A stretch of 64,000 nucleotides of DNA from Bifidobacterium sp. (GCF_022647885.1 NZ_JALCLM010000001.1:2278265-2342264); one strand, 5' to 3'; numbered from the stretch's first letter, positions 26,244 to 35,559 are shown. Notes: generated from the sequence alone by a model not told the origin. Program-made: numbers and translations.

Positions 26244-27668
26244 ATGAGCACTAAAGCAGTTTCAGGCAATACTAAGTTGGCTATCACAGCGGTAGGCGCA
26301 TTGACTTTTATCGGAATTTTGACCGAGACTTCGCTTACTGTTGCATTCCCAACTCTCATAGCTGAAATGGGTCAACCTTTAAGCACCATCCAATGGTTAA
26401 CATCCGGATATTTGCTAACGGTGACTTTTATGATGAGCACTGCCTCATACCTGATACAACGCTTTAAGCCTCGTACACTATTTATTATTGCGGCGAGCGC
26501 CTGTGCCATCGGTACTTTGGTCTGCGCATTAGCACCTTCCTTCATGCCGCTGATGGCCGGACGCCTGTTGCAGGCTATAGCGACAGGTATTTCAACTCCT
26601 TTGATGTTCCACATCGTGTTTGAGACTATACCTTTTCACCAGTTAGGAGCATATGTCGGTATCGCCAGTATGGTTACCTCATTCGCTCCTGCTCTTGGAC
26701 CCTCTTATGGCGGCGTACTGACCCATATACTTTCTTGGAGAATGATTTTCTGGTTCATACTTCCCATCATTCTGGCTTCTTTAGTATTGGGGATGCTAAC
26801 CATCACTTTGCCAGTCAAATCTTTAGGTAAACGTTTTGATCTATATGGCTTCATCACATTGGCTGTGGTGATGTACAGCTTGATTGAAGTATGTAACAAG
26901 CTTGGATCAGCAACGTTCAGTGACTATGGCCTATGGATTGCTGTATCAGTTTCTATCTGCAGTCTTGCGCTGTTCATCTGGCATATCTGTCACAGCAATA
27001 GGAGAATCCTCGATTTTCGACTTTTGGCGAAACCCTTCCTAGGCCTACGAGCTGGTAACTTCTTCCTCCTGCAATTTACTAATATTGGCATGTCCTTCTT
27101 GATCCCAATCTTTGTGCAAAATGCCATGCATATGGATGCACTTAGCGCAGGCCTGATTGTGCTGCCAGGATCATTAATTGGCTCCTTCGTCTCTCCTATA
27201 GCAGGACGTATTTATGACCGCCGAGGGGCCACCCTTCCACTTGTACTTGGCAATGCCTCAATGCTTGTCGGTTCATTGCTGCTGTGGTGGTTTACGCACT
27301 CCCTAACTGCTGTTAGTCTCATGTGTCTTTACGTGTTTGTGCGCTTTGGCTTTAACTTTAGTTTCGGCAACACCATGTCAGACGCAGCAAAGCATGTGGC
27401 ACCTCATGAAAAAGGTGACGTGAACGCTTTATTCAACACGCTTCAACAATTCGCAGGCTCATTTGGCACAGCTGCTCTATCAGCAGTAATCACACATGCA
27501 CAATTACATAATCCGAATACTGCTGAAGCCGTTCGAAGCGGTGGGCAGAGTGACTTTCTGCTGTTATCCGTTCTTGCTGCTTGTGGCTTGTTATGCACCA
27601 TTGTGGCAGCGCGGATATCAAAACAAACACCAAATTCTGGAATTGAAAATATTGAAGTCTCTGCTTAG
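26244..27668 (+). CDS. MFS multidrug exporter, DHA2/EmrB type
   Basis: Fourteen-helix major facilitator superfamily exporter, 474 residues. It carries the DHA2 signatures: TSLTVAFPTLIAEMG in helix 1, QWLTSGYLLTVTFMM, the first cytoplasmic loop RFKPRTLFI, motif C-like GIASMVTSFAPALGPSYGG and SWRMIFWFILPI. The ATG follows a strong AGGGGGAAAAG. It stands alone between DUF1801 and a convergent flavin pair. No TetR or MarR regulator is adjacent. Substrate unknown. Confidence 0.88.
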   Translation: MSTKAVSGNTKLAITAVGALTFIGILTETSLTVAFPTLIAEMGQPLSTIQWLTSGYLLTVTFMMSTASYLIQRFKPRTLFIIAASACAIGTLVCALAPSFMPLMAGRLLQAIATGISTPLMFHIVFETIPFHQLGAYVGIASMVTSFAPALGPSYGGVLTHILSWRMIFWFILPIILASLVLGMLTITLPVKSLGKRFDLYGFITLAVVMYSLIEVCNKLGSATFSDYGLWIAVSVSICSLALFIWHICHSNRRILDFRLLAKPFLGLRAGNFFLLQFTNIGMSFLIPIFVQNAMHMDALSAGLIVLPGSLIGSFVSPIAGRIYDRRGATLPLVLGNASMLVGSLLLWWFTHSLTAVSLMCLYVFVRFGFNFSFGNTMSDAAKHVAPHEKGDVNALFNTLQQFAGSFGTAALSAVITHAQLHNPNTAEAVRSGGQSDFLLLSVLAACGLLCTIVAARISKQTPNSGIENIEVSA

Positions 27669-27676
27669 GAATCACA

Positions 27677-27716
27677 GCTATGGTGCCACTTCAGTAATGT
27701 TCTGAGGCACCATAGC
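27677..27716. terminator. Bidirectional terminator between convergent genes
   Basis: Perfect 11-bp arms (27677-27687, 27706-27716), extendable by a TCAG/CTGA inner pairing, between the MFS exporter and the FMN reductase, which end toward each other. Confidence 0.7.
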
Positions 27717-27761
27717 AAGAGCTCACCAAGGCTCTTAGAGATCATTCGGCAAGCTTGGACT

Positions 27762-28487
27762 TCAGCGTCCGCCTGCGGCCAACTTCATGAGCTCACTATC
27801 AAAATTCAACATAGGTGAAGCTATAGCGTTGGTATCAGTGTGATCATCATCGGCAACGCTCTGCTGCGGGTCAACACTCAAGTCGACTGCGCTACGAGTG
27901 TAACGGTTGCCAACTGCTCCTAATAACGTATTTCTGACGTCTGTTCGTACCAAACTTGCTAACTCCGCAGCAACGCGAGTTTGTCGTTGCATCAGACCTT
28001 CAGAACCCCAATCAACAGTCGCTGCCATAAGCCCTGTGGGTACGATTACCGCCCGCATAAAGGCGAATAAGGAACGCATAGAGGTATCTGGAACCAGAGC
28101 ATGTCGCTCGCTACCACCCGTAGCGACTAGCGCGATAGGCATTCCGAGCACAGCATCTTGTGCAGCGACATCCCAAAAACTTTTGAACAAGCCTGAGTAC
28201 GAGGCTTTGAAAACCGGACTGGCAGCAACTACAGCATCGCTATGAGTAACAATATCTAGAGCAGTCTGCAGCTCCTGTGATATCTGCCAACTTACTGAGG
28301 CCACGGCTATATCTTTGGCTAAATTCTTCAGCTCAATAATATTAACCTGCGCGATAAGAGCACTATTGTGAAGCACATTGGCCGTTTTCTCAGCAATACC
28401 TTCGGCGAGTTTAGTGGTAGTTGAAGGTTCTCCAACACCAGCACTCACTACGGTGATCTGACGTCTCCTGTTTTCTGCCATATTCAT
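27762..28487 (-). CDS. LLM-partnered FMN reductase, CE1759 type
   Basis: NAD(P)H-dependent FMN reductase of flavodoxin-like fold, 241 residues. Visible: VVSAGVGEPSTTTKLAEGI (FMN phosphate loop), ASPVFKASYSGLFKSFWD, and the conserved MPIALVATGGSERHAL. It lies 19 bases after the luciferase-like monooxygenase on the same strand and would supply it with reduced flavin. The arrangement matches the two-gene family defined from Corynebacterium CE1758/CE1759. The start at 28487 (MNMAENRR) is chosen as the first ATG after the upstream gene; the RBS is weak. Confidence 0.87.
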   Translation of the reverse strand: MNMAENRRRQITVVSAGVGEPSTTTKLAEGIAEKTANVLHNSALIAQVNIIELKNLAKDIAVASVSWQISQELQTALDIVTHSDAVVAASPVFKASYSGLFKSFWDVAAQDAVLGMPIALVATGGSERHALVPDTSMRSLFAFMRAVIVPTGLMAATVDWGSEGLMQRQTRVAAELASLVRTDVRNTLLGAVGNRYTRSAVDLSVDPQQSVADDDHTDTNAIASPMLNFDSELMKLAAGGR

Positions 28488-28506
28488 GGGGTCTTTCTCG
28501 ATATTA

Positions 28507-29766
28507 TTAATACATCTTAGGTAGCTCAACACGTTGAGCTGGATCAGAATCTGTGTAGGGGCTAGTTCCAGTCACATTGTCCCCCCGATTTTCTTTGGGT
28601 TTAGGCTGTCTTACATCGCCGTCACCGTACTTTGCATGGATTAAGTCCGCATGCGAAGGTGTGGCAACAGCCTCAGGAGCACGTATGGCAGCGATCTCCT
28701 TACGCAACACTGGTAATACCAACTCACCCAGCATGTCCAACTGTTTGTCAACCATTTCAGCAGGTAAACCTCCATGGTCAACAAGGAATATCTGGCGTGC
28801 ATAGTCTCCATACACCTCATGTTGCGCTAATACGCGGTCGATGATTTGTTGTGGCGAACCCACCATAAGTGGCGTTTGCTCGACCATCGTCTCAAGACTG
28901 GGACCTCCGCGATATACAGGAGAATGATCGAAATATGGACGGAAGGTCTCTAGAGCATCTTGAGAGCGCTCATTGACAAACACCTGTGCTCCCAAGCCAA
29001 CAACTGCTTGTGCAGCAGTGCCATGGCCCCAGTGCACAAAGCGATTGCGATACAAGGCTACGAGTCTACGAAAATGGTCAACTGGCCAGAAAATTCCATT
29101 TGCAAAGAAACCATTGCCATAGTATGCCGCCTGTTCAGCTATCTCCGGCGTTCGAATTGAGCCGTGCCACACAAATGGCGGCACATCATCCAGTGGCCTT
29201 GGGATAGCTGTAAATCCTTGCAGCGGGGTACGGAACTGACCGGACCAATCCACTACATCCTCATGCCACAGACGATGCAAGAGATTGTAATTCTCAAGAG
29301 CGAGAGCCAGTCCCTGCCTGATGTCTTTGCCGAACCATGGATAGACCGGAGCGGTATTGCCGCGACCAAGCATCAAATCCACTCTACCGTCTGCAACATG
29401 TTGCAACACGGCGTATTGTTCTGCCAGATTTACGGGATCATTCGTAGTAATCAAAGTAGTTGAAGTCGACAGTGTAATACGTTGCGTTTGGGCTGCCACA
29501 GCTGCCAAAAAGGTTGTTGGAGAGGACGACCAGAACGGTGGATTATGGTGCTCTCCAATGGCAAAAACATCAAATCCTGCCTGTTCCGATATCACAGCTT
29601 GCCTCAGAGTACTCTTCAGGCGTGCAGACTCAGAAGGCACTTCACCACTCACTGGATTTTTAGTAACGTCAGAGACACTCATAACGCCGAATTCCATCGG
29701 TCCTGGACGAGCGGGTGAAATCTTGCTCGAGTTGGCCGCAATGATCGCTTCCATTGAATCGGTCAT
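28507..29766 (-). CDS. Luciferase-like FMN-dependent monooxygenase, CE1758 type
   Basis: Flavin-dependent oxidoreductase with the bacterial-luciferase TIM barrel, 419 residues. It contains QAVISEQAGFDVFAIGEHHNP, TTFLAAVAAQTQRITLSTST, YAVLQHVADGRVDLMLGRGN and PPFVWHGSIRTPEIAEQAAYYG, all diagnostic of LLM enzymes. The C-terminal ~60 residues form a polar tail. The start follows AAGGAA. It is the first gene of an operon with its FMN reductase. Substrate unknown: family members oxidise small organic molecules, and in this anaerobic-to-microaerophilic lineage a role in O2 or flavin handling is conceivable but speculative. Confidence 0.88.
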   Translation of the reverse strand: MTDSMEAIIAANSSKISPARPGPMEFGVMSVSDVTKNPVSGEVPSESARLKSTLRQAVISEQAGFDVFAIGEHHNPPFWSSSPTTFLAAVAAQTQRITLSTSTTLITTNDPVNLAEQYAVLQHVADGRVDLMLGRGNTAPVYPWFGKDIRQGLALALENYNLLHRLWHEDVVDWSGQFRTPLQGFTAIPRPLDDVPPFVWHGSIRTPEIAEQAAYYGNGFFANGIFWPVDHFRRLVALYRNRFVHWGHGTAAQAVVGLGAQVFVNERSQDALETFRPYFDHSPVYRGGPSLETMVEQTPLMVGSPQQIIDRVLAQHEVYGDYARQIFLVDHGGLPAEMVDKQLDMLGELVLPVLRKEIAAIRAPEAVATPSHADLIHAKYGDGDVRQPKPKENRGDNVTGTSPYTDSDPAQRVELPKMY

Positions 29767-30071
29767 CGTTACATTCCTTCCTCACACTGAAACTCACCTA
29801 TATACATCTTGTGAGACTTCTCTACCTCTGTCGTATCTACCAATCCGTCCCATGACTGGACTGCGCACGTAATATCGTCCGCAATTCTTCATCTGTGGGC
29901 AATCTATCACCCTGAACTGCTGTCTACCAGAGACTGAGCTCACACTTCGCTGTCAGGTGATGGGTGCTAACCATATTCAGGGCGCATAGGCTAATCTGCT
30001 GAGTACATCATCGCCATTTCGATACAATCCTGCGGCAATCTCAGCACAACGTAAAAAGGTTTAGACAGCAT
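29767..30071. other. Divergent intergenic region
   Basis: About 305 bases between the leftward LLM gene and the rightward unrecognised gene. It should hold two promoters, but I see no confident -35/-10 pair and no inverted repeat. Confidence 0.35.
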
Positions 30072-31079
30072 ATGACCGTACTTACCATCGCCTGTCATCA
30101 ACAGTGGATTTGGGATGCATTTCAAGATGTCTTCGGTCAATCTCAGCAACAAGGTCTTCAAGTGGGTGGAGTCACACAACTACGTCACCACATAGATTTG
30201 TGGCCTTTGGAAGATATACGTTGCCATGACCAGTTGTGGGCAACACCTGCCTTTGTGATTGCTCAAAACGCCAAAATGCAAGCTGCTGGTCTAGATCCGA
30301 TGTTGATGCTCACTCCGCAATATAGTTGGCCCACACTTCTTGGACGGAAGCTACTCGGCAGGGCAGCGCTGGTAACCAATCCCGAGACAGTACTGAATTG
30401 GGACTCTTTTGAGGACTCAGGCATAGCTGAGCTGCGCGACCAATCCTATGTATCAGAAGCTCAACAACAGCAACCCTGGTCTCAACTTGTCAATGGACGA
30501 GTCCCAGATTTCCCTGCTGCTCAGCGCGATTTATCTGCTTTGCAGCAAGCATTGAAGCATGCTCCTGCACACTCTCACATTCTTATCAGCGCGCACACAC
30601 CAGACATCGCTGAAGAATGGATGGTCACTGTTCATCACAGTCATGCCATAGCAACGCAAGGATACTGCACACATAATCCACCAGGCAGCACAGAGATTCT
30701 GTCAATTTTCGATGGGGCACAGTTCACTCAGAGCAATATTCCTATGGTGGAGGAAGTAGCTGAAGAGGCAGCTCGCCGTCTCAATATTGTCAGCGCAGTC
30801 TTTAACATCGCGGTGTGCGGTAATGCAACCGCGATTGTGCTTGAAGCACTGCCTACCTGGTGTACGCCACCGTACCGTTACGCACACACATCGAGCGATG
30901 CATTGCTGTGCGCTGTTGCAGATTGCTCTTTACCGAAAGACGCCACATTCGAACATGACCGCTCTCAAGTAGCCATTGATACTCAACAGATATTTCACCC
31001 AGATCCTTGGATGGAACAAAGCTTTGCCAAACGTTTTCTCAATCAGCAGCCGCCGCCATCAACCAACTCTGTTCTCTGA
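30072..31079 (+). CDS. Unrecognised protein, possible ATP-grasp-like fold
   Basis: 335 residues, no signal peptide or membrane helix, rich in Gln and His. I do not recognise a named family. The C-terminal half runs EEWMVTVHHSHAIATQGYC, then VEEVAEEAARRLN, then VFNIAVCGNATAIVLEALP and YRYAHTSSDALLCAVAD. This order resembles the end of R2K-clade ATP-grasp proteins (EWRvfv, then vDva, then viEln, then lY), but the usual Arg and Asp are replaced by Met and Asn, so catalysis is doubtful. The N-terminal part has DLWPLEDIRCHDQLWATPAFV. It is monocistronic and divergent from the LLM pair. The fold assignment is only a suggestion. Confidence 0.5.
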   Translation: MTVLTIACHQQWIWDAFQDVFGQSQQQGLQVGGVTQLRHHIDLWPLEDIRCHDQLWATPAFVIAQNAKMQAAGLDPMLMLTPQYSWPTLLGRKLLGRAALVTNPETVLNWDSFEDSGIAELRDQSYVSEAQQQQPWSQLVNGRVPDFPAAQRDLSALQQALKHAPAHSHILISAHTPDIAEEWMVTVHHSHAIATQGYCTHNPPGSTEILSIFDGAQFTQSNIPMVEEVAEEAARRLNIVSAVFNIAVCGNATAIVLEALPTWCTPPYRYAHTSSDALLCAVADCSLPKDATFEHDRSQVAIDTQQIFHPDPWMEQSFAKRFLNQQPPPSTNSVL

Positions 31080-31153
31080 AAATACTTGAGCTTCAGCAAG
31101 TCTTCAGGAATATTGGCTAGTATCTCAGACATTGACCACGAAGTCCAAAGTCG

Positions 31154-31180
31154 GTCGAATCGACAATAGTCTGTAGACTA
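31154..31180. promoter_or_regulatory. Palindromes upstream of the TetR-type gene
   Basis: GTCGA-A-TCGAC at 31154-31164 and TAGTCT-GT-AGACTA at 31167-31180, about 75-100 bases before the TetR-type start. The second is a perfect 14-base palindrome of the size TetR proteins bind, so it may be its operator. Confidence 0.45.
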
Positions 31181-31196
31181 CTGGGTAATGGGGATT

Positions 31197-31230
31197 CCAT
31201 GCCGTTGGGGCATGGGACGCTTTAGGCGTC
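31197..31230 (+). promoter_or_regulatory. Two tandem short hairpins before the TetR-type gene
   Basis: CCATGCC/GGCATGG (31197-31203, 31209-31215) is followed without a gap by GACGC/GCGTC (31216-31220, 31226-31230). Then come AGGGGG and the start codon. They would form in the mRNA leader, and their role is unknown. Confidence 0.4.
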
Positions 31231-31252
31231 CAACACATACTAGGGGGTTATG

Positions 31253-31888
31253 ATGGCCGAAGGTTACGTACAGCATCAAAAGAAGCAAGCGGATAAGATT
31301 ATCCGTATAACCGAGCAGCTGTACATGGAACGCGGCATGGAAGGCTTCACCATCGGTGATATTGCTGATGGGGCCGAGATTACCCGTGCAACCGTTTATA
31401 ACTATTTTTCATGTAAAGAAGATATCCTTTGGGCAATTTTCTTTGAAAAAATGGACGGTCTGCTCATACGACTCAACGACAAACTTAAAGACACACACAC
31501 CACATATGAGCGCTTACGAGCATATGCAGACGCGAATTATGAATATTTTAGAGAAGATGCAAGCTTTGCTATCTTCTTCGATTTGTTCCACACCATTTTT
31601 GCCACGGCAAGCCAAAAACCCGACGACTTCTGGGAAAGTCCGTACAACACAGCTAATTGGCGGCCAGGAAAAAGCATTGAGATGTTCACTAAGAACTTCC
31701 ACGATGGAAGTGTAAAAGCCGATCTTGATCCACACACCACTGTGGTGTCGTATTACTATGCTTTCTTGGGAACCATGTCATTCACCTTTAAAAATAAAGA
31801 TGAACTCGAGAAGTTCTATCACCTTGACTTTCTCGAAGTGGCGAGAATTCAGATTTCGTGGATTTTGCAATCTATTAAGGCCGACTGA
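31253..31888 (+). CDS. TetR/AcrR-family transcriptional regulator
   Basis: One-component repressor, 211 residues. The N-terminal helix-turn-helix is canonical (IIRITEQLYMERGMEGFTIGDIADGAEITRATVYNYFSCKEDILWAIF), followed by a helical ligand-binding domain rich in Phe and Tyr. Two adjacent ATGs follow AGGGGG; the second (31253) has the better spacing. The adjacent exporter-like genes are distant, so the target is not evident. Palindromes and hairpins upstream suggest autoregulation. Ligand unknown. Confidence 0.88.
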   Translation: MAEGYVQHQKKQADKIIRITEQLYMERGMEGFTIGDIADGAEITRATVYNYFSCKEDILWAIFFEKMDGLLIRLNDKLKDTHTTYERLRAYADANYEYFREDASFAIFFDLFHTIFATASQKPDDFWESPYNTANWRPGKSIEMFTKNFHDGSVKADLDPHTTVVSYYYAFLGTMSFTFKNKDELEKFYHLDFLEVARIQISWILQSIKAD

Positions 31889-32059
31889 TAGCTACTCCAA
31901 TTCGTCCGAATCACTACCAACAGATCACCTCAGTTCCACATGCATCTCTTTGCCACATCATCTCGTCTCTGAGCATGATTTGACACAGATGGCGAAGATC
32001 ACGAGGAGCAATCTGCTGGTTTCGACGACCCACAGGCAAATTTCTTCGATGAGATCCTG

Positions 32060-32157
32060 TTGTGTAGGGATTTTCCGCCCGTCCTCAAGTATCAACCGCA
32101 GTATTGCGCGGAATATAGCGGGCGGACTTGGCTTGTTCTGAAATAATCCCTACACAA
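32060..32157. repeat. Terminal-inverted-repeat element, copy A (98 bp)
   Basis: Ends in 13-bp perfect inverted repeats TTGTGTAGGGATT / AATCCCTACACAA. The core ATTCCGC, read on the minus strand, begins 55 bases from one end, exactly as in the two other copies. It has an additional internal inverted repeat TCCGCCCG/CGGGCGGA. It lies between the convergent TetR and HD-domain genes. No coding capacity. Confidence 0.8.
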
Positions 32158-32183
32158 ACGAAAACTGCACCTGTTTATCACCG

Positions 32184-32876
32184 CTATTTGATGGGCATGC
32201 GATGCTCAGCAGCCAATTTACCTATATCTGGCAGACCATAACGGGCAACAAGTGCATGCCAACGTAACAAATTCTCTTCACCAAAACGAGCGGCACGCTT
32301 CTCTTGCAACTTCTGCGAGATGAAGGCAGGCGGATGAGACTTGCTGTTGAACTTATCCGCATACATGACGATTTCCTGCTCTTGGCTCTGCGGCACATAA
32401 TCATCAACTGCTAAAGGAAGATGTTGACTGATCACCTGCTGTCGCGTCACCCCCACACCGGTGTGATTTCTAGCAAATGCCGCCACAGATTCTCCGTATC
32501 CCTCTTCGAGCAATATGCGGTAACCAATCACGCCATGAAGTATGTATCGTTGCGAATCAAATCGCAGTATTGAATCAGGATCTCTACCGTCGCTCGAGCT
32601 ATCAAACACACGGTAAGTCCCAATGTCGTGGAGCAATGCCCCGACTTCTAATAGCTCCTCGTCAATATCGCCTATCGAAACGAGTCCAACCGCAGCGGCC
32701 ATGTCCTCGGCAGAAGCTTTCTGAGAAACAATCTCCGTGCGATGCTGAGCAATGTCTTGCGCTAATTGCGCAACAATCACACAGTGTGTATGTACTAAAT
32801 GGAAAGCCGCTTCTGAAGGCGCTAGACGACGGTGAAGCCTAGTAATTTCCTCAACACTTGGCATATGTGTACTCAT
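32184..32876 (-). CDS. HD-domain phosphohydrolase
   Basis: Metal-dependent HD hydrolase, 230 residues. The ligand series is clear: HLVHTHCVIVAQLA, then GALLHDIGTYRVF with the HD pair, then ILHGVIGYRILLEEG, then NHTGVG, and EIVMYADKFNSKSHPP with the final Asp. The family cleaves phosphomonoesters or diesters (dNTP, ppGpp-like or nucleotide substrates) and the substrate cannot be told here. I place the start at the ATG at 32876 (MSTHMPSVEE), preceded by GAGAG; an upstream in-frame ATG would add 20 residues. It is divergent from zwf. Confidence 0.82.
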   Translation of the reverse strand: MSTHMPSVEEITRLHRRLAPSEAAFHLVHTHCVIVAQLAQDIAQHRTEIVSQKASAEDMAAAVGLVSIGDIDEELLEVGALLHDIGTYRVFDSSSDGRDPDSILRFDSQRYILHGVIGYRILLEEGYGESVAAFARNHTGVGVTRQQVISQHLPLAVDDYVPQSQEQEIVMYADKFNSKSHPPAFISQKLQEKRAARFGEENLLRWHALVARYGLPDIGKLAAEHRMPIK

Positions 32877-33018
32877 ACTCTCATCATAGGAAACGGTCTC
32901 CATATCATGTGTCAACAGAATATTGAAACGATTCACATACTTGCTCTATGCGATTATCTTGTTCACTGAAACATGTTTGACAGTAGAATCAGAGCGTACA
33001 ACGAGCAAAAGGGGTGAC

Positions 33019-34608
33019 ATGGGGACTTCGGAAAACGAGCAGTATTCCGCCCAGCGCAGCACTGCAGCCGAAATGCAAGCAGGACAAGCCTGGTCCAATC
33101 CACTGCGTGATCCAAGGGATTTGCGTATGCCGCGCGTCGCAGGACCTTGTTCTTTGGTAATTTTCGGTGTCACGGGCGATCTAGCAAAAAAGAAGCTGCT
33201 ACCGGCCGTGTACGATCTTGCCAATCGTGGACTGCTACCAGCTGGATTCGGTCTCATTGGTTTTGGCAGACGCAAATGGGATAACGAGGAATTCGCGAAT
33301 TTCGCCAAAGAGAATATGCAGGCACATTGCCGCACACCATTCAACGAAAAAACGTGGGAGCACCTTTACGACGGTTTGCGCTTCGTCACAGGCACTTTTG
33401 ACGATGCCGAGGCATTCACCCGTCTGTCAGACACAGTATCGGAACTCGACAGGGATCGCGGCACTCGCGGTAATCATGCTTTCTATATGTCTGTGCCACC
33501 AAGGGATTTTCCGCTGGTGTCCAAACAGCTTGCAGATTCTGGTCTTTCACATTCCAGTGAAGGCGCGTGGCGTCGTGTCATTATCGAGAAACCTTTTGGC
33601 CACGACCTTGCTAGCGCCAAAGAACTAGACCGAGTAGTTTCCGAGGTCTTCGAACCAGATTCAGTATTCCGTATCGACCACTATCTCGGCAAGGAAACAG
33701 TGCAGAACCTCTTAGCACTGCGCTTTGCCAACACCATGTTTGAGCCTGTATGGAACGCCAATTACGTCAGTCATGTACAAATCACCATGGCAGAAGATAT
33801 TGGTATCGGCGGCCGAGCTGGATACTATGACGGCATCGGTGCAGCACGAGATGTGATTCAAAACCATTTGTTACAGCTCATGGCCTTAACTGCTATGGAA
33901 GAGCCTGTTTCATTTTCAGCAGCCGATTTGACCGCAGAAAAGCGAAAAGTGCTTTCCGCCGTGCGATTGCCAAAGAATCTAGCCGAGCATACCGCCCGCG
34001 GACAATATGCTGCCGGCTGGCAAGGCTCAGATAAAGTTGTCGGTTATCTTGATGAAAAGGGCATTAGCCGCGACTCGACAACTGAAACGTATGCGGCCAT
34101 TCGTCTCGATGTTGATACTCGTAGATGGGCAGGTGTGCCTTTCTACTTAAGAACCGGCAAACGACTCGGCAAGCGAGTTACTGAAATCGCTGTAGCATTC
34201 AAACCTGCGCCACACCTTCCTTTTGAGACGACAGCAACGCGTGAACTGGGAGCTAACGCGGTTGTTATTCGCGTGCAACCAGATGAAGGCGTAACCATTC
34301 GATTCGGGGCCAAAGTTCCTGGAACAGCCATGGAAGTCCGCGACGTCAGTATGGATTTCAGTTACGGTCGATCATTTACCGAAGCATCTCCCGAAGCATA
34401 TGAGCGCCTAATACTTGACGTGTTACTCGGAGACCCGCCACTCTTCCCAACCACCGAGGAAGTTAATCTTTCTTGGAATATTCTTGACCCAATTGAAGAC
34501 TTCTGGAGCACACTGGGTCAGCCTCAGCCATACCGTGCAGGCACATGGGGACCTGCACAGGCCGATGAGATGCTGGCTCGTGATGGATACCACTGGAGGA
34601 TGCCATGA
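33019..34608 (+). CDS. zwf: Glucose-6-phosphate 1-dehydrogenase
   Basis: First enzyme of the oxidative pentose-phosphate route: glucose-6-phosphate + NADP+ to 6-phosphogluconolactone. 529 residues, slightly long because of ~40 polar N-terminal residues seen in actinobacterial versions. The cofactor site is VIFGVTGDLAKKKLLPA, the active-site motif is RIDHYLGKETVQN, and PFYLRTGKRL and VTIRFGAKVPG follow the family pattern. The ATG at 33019 follows AAAAGGGGTGAC. It overlaps opcA by 4 bases (ATGA); pgl follows. With convergent gnd the cluster supplies the complete oxidative branch and NADPH. Confidence 0.96.
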   Translation: MGTSENEQYSAQRSTAAEMQAGQAWSNPLRDPRDLRMPRVAGPCSLVIFGVTGDLAKKKLLPAVYDLANRGLLPAGFGLIGFGRRKWDNEEFANFAKENMQAHCRTPFNEKTWEHLYDGLRFVTGTFDDAEAFTRLSDTVSELDRDRGTRGNHAFYMSVPPRDFPLVSKQLADSGLSHSSEGAWRRVIIEKPFGHDLASAKELDRVVSEVFEPDSVFRIDHYLGKETVQNLLALRFANTMFEPVWNANYVSHVQITMAEDIGIGGRAGYYDGIGAARDVIQNHLLQLMALTAMEEPVSFSAADLTAEKRKVLSAVRLPKNLAEHTARGQYAAGWQGSDKVVGYLDEKGISRDSTTETYAAIRLDVDTRRWAGVPFYLRTGKRLGKRVTEIAVAFKPAPHLPFETTATRELGANAVVIRVQPDEGVTIRFGAKVPGTAMEVRDVSMDFSYGRSFTEASPEAYERLILDVLLGDPPLFPTTEEVNLSWNILDPIEDFWSTLGQPQPYRAGTWGPAQADEMLARDGYHWRMP

Positions 34609-35531
34609 TTGTTGAAATGCCCGATACCGCGACTTCGCAGATATCCAGAAAGATTGATGCTCTGCACGAGGAACGCGGTGAAGCAGCGCTAGGTCGCGTG
34701 TTGACCTTGCTCATCAGCACATCCGAAGAAGAATTGGAAGAGTCCCTGGAAACCGCGAACGCAGCGAGCCGAGAACATCCCTGCCGAGTGATAGCTATCG
34801 TTACAGATGGTTCTGACTCAGGAGAACATTCCAAACTTGATGCGCAAGTACGATTCGGAGCGGATGCAGGAGCGGGAGAAATTGTGGTTCTCAAACCTTT
34901 CGACGGTTTGAAGCGCCATTTAGACACTCTCGTGATTCCTCTACTGGTTCCTGATGCACCCGTTGTTGCTTGGTGGCCTTCAAAGGCGCCAGAGGACCCT
35001 TCAAAAGATCCAATAGGCCGCATGGCACGCAGCCGTATTACTGATGCAATTCGTTCCTCTAACCCCGATGCTTCATTTACAGCATTGAGGGCACATTGGT
35101 CTTGTCACGATATCGATATGTCTTGGACTCGTCTCACGGTTTGGCGTGCAATGCTAGCGTCGATGCTCGATCAGCCACCGCATCTTCCCATCAAATCAGT
35201 TCGAGTCAAGGGACAGTCGCACTATATTCCCCTCGACTTGTTGGCAGCTTGGCTCGCTGTAAGACTAGATGTGCCCGTCACCATTGAACGTGATGATGAC
35301 CTCAACGCCATTACGGGTGTCTTCTTCGAGCGCGAAGATGGCGAACTGAGTATGGAACGCCCGTACGAGGATCAAGCCACAATCTGCCAACCTGGAGAAT
35401 CACAGCAAGACGTTGCCATGCCAATGAGAACTCTTGAAGAGTGCCTCAGCGAAGAGATGCGGCGGCTTGACCCAGATGAGGTTTATGCAGAGGTCATCAC
35501 GGATGGATGGGGTCTAGTGGACCATGAGTAA
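34605..35531 (+). CDS. opcA: Glucose-6-phosphate dehydrogenase assembly protein OpcA
   Basis: Allosteric activator/assembly factor of G6PDH found in cyanobacteria and actinobacteria, 308 residues. It has the domain layout of OpcA: N-terminal alpha/beta part (ALGRVLTLLISTSEEELEESLETAN), VLKPFDGLKRHLDTLVIPLLVPDAPVVAWWPS, and SWTRLTVWRAMLASMLDQPP in the C-terminal part. Its start overlaps the zwf stop by 4 bases, so translation is coupled. No odd features. Confidence 0.95.
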   Translation: MIVEMPDTATSQISRKIDALHEERGEAALGRVLTLLISTSEEELEESLETANAASREHPCRVIAIVTDGSDSGEHSKLDAQVRFGADAGAGEIVVLKPFDGLKRHLDTLVIPLLVPDAPVVAWWPSKAPEDPSKDPIGRMARSRITDAIRSSNPDASFTALRAHWSCHDIDMSWTRLTVWRAMLASMLDQPPHLPIKSVRVKGQSHYIPLDLLAAWLAVRLDVPVTIERDDDLNAITGVFFEREDGELSMERPYEDQATICQPGESQQDVAMPMRTLEECLSEEMRRLDPDEVYAEVITDGWGLVDHE

Positions 35532-35559
35532 CGTGGCTATCTAAAGGACATTAACTTAT

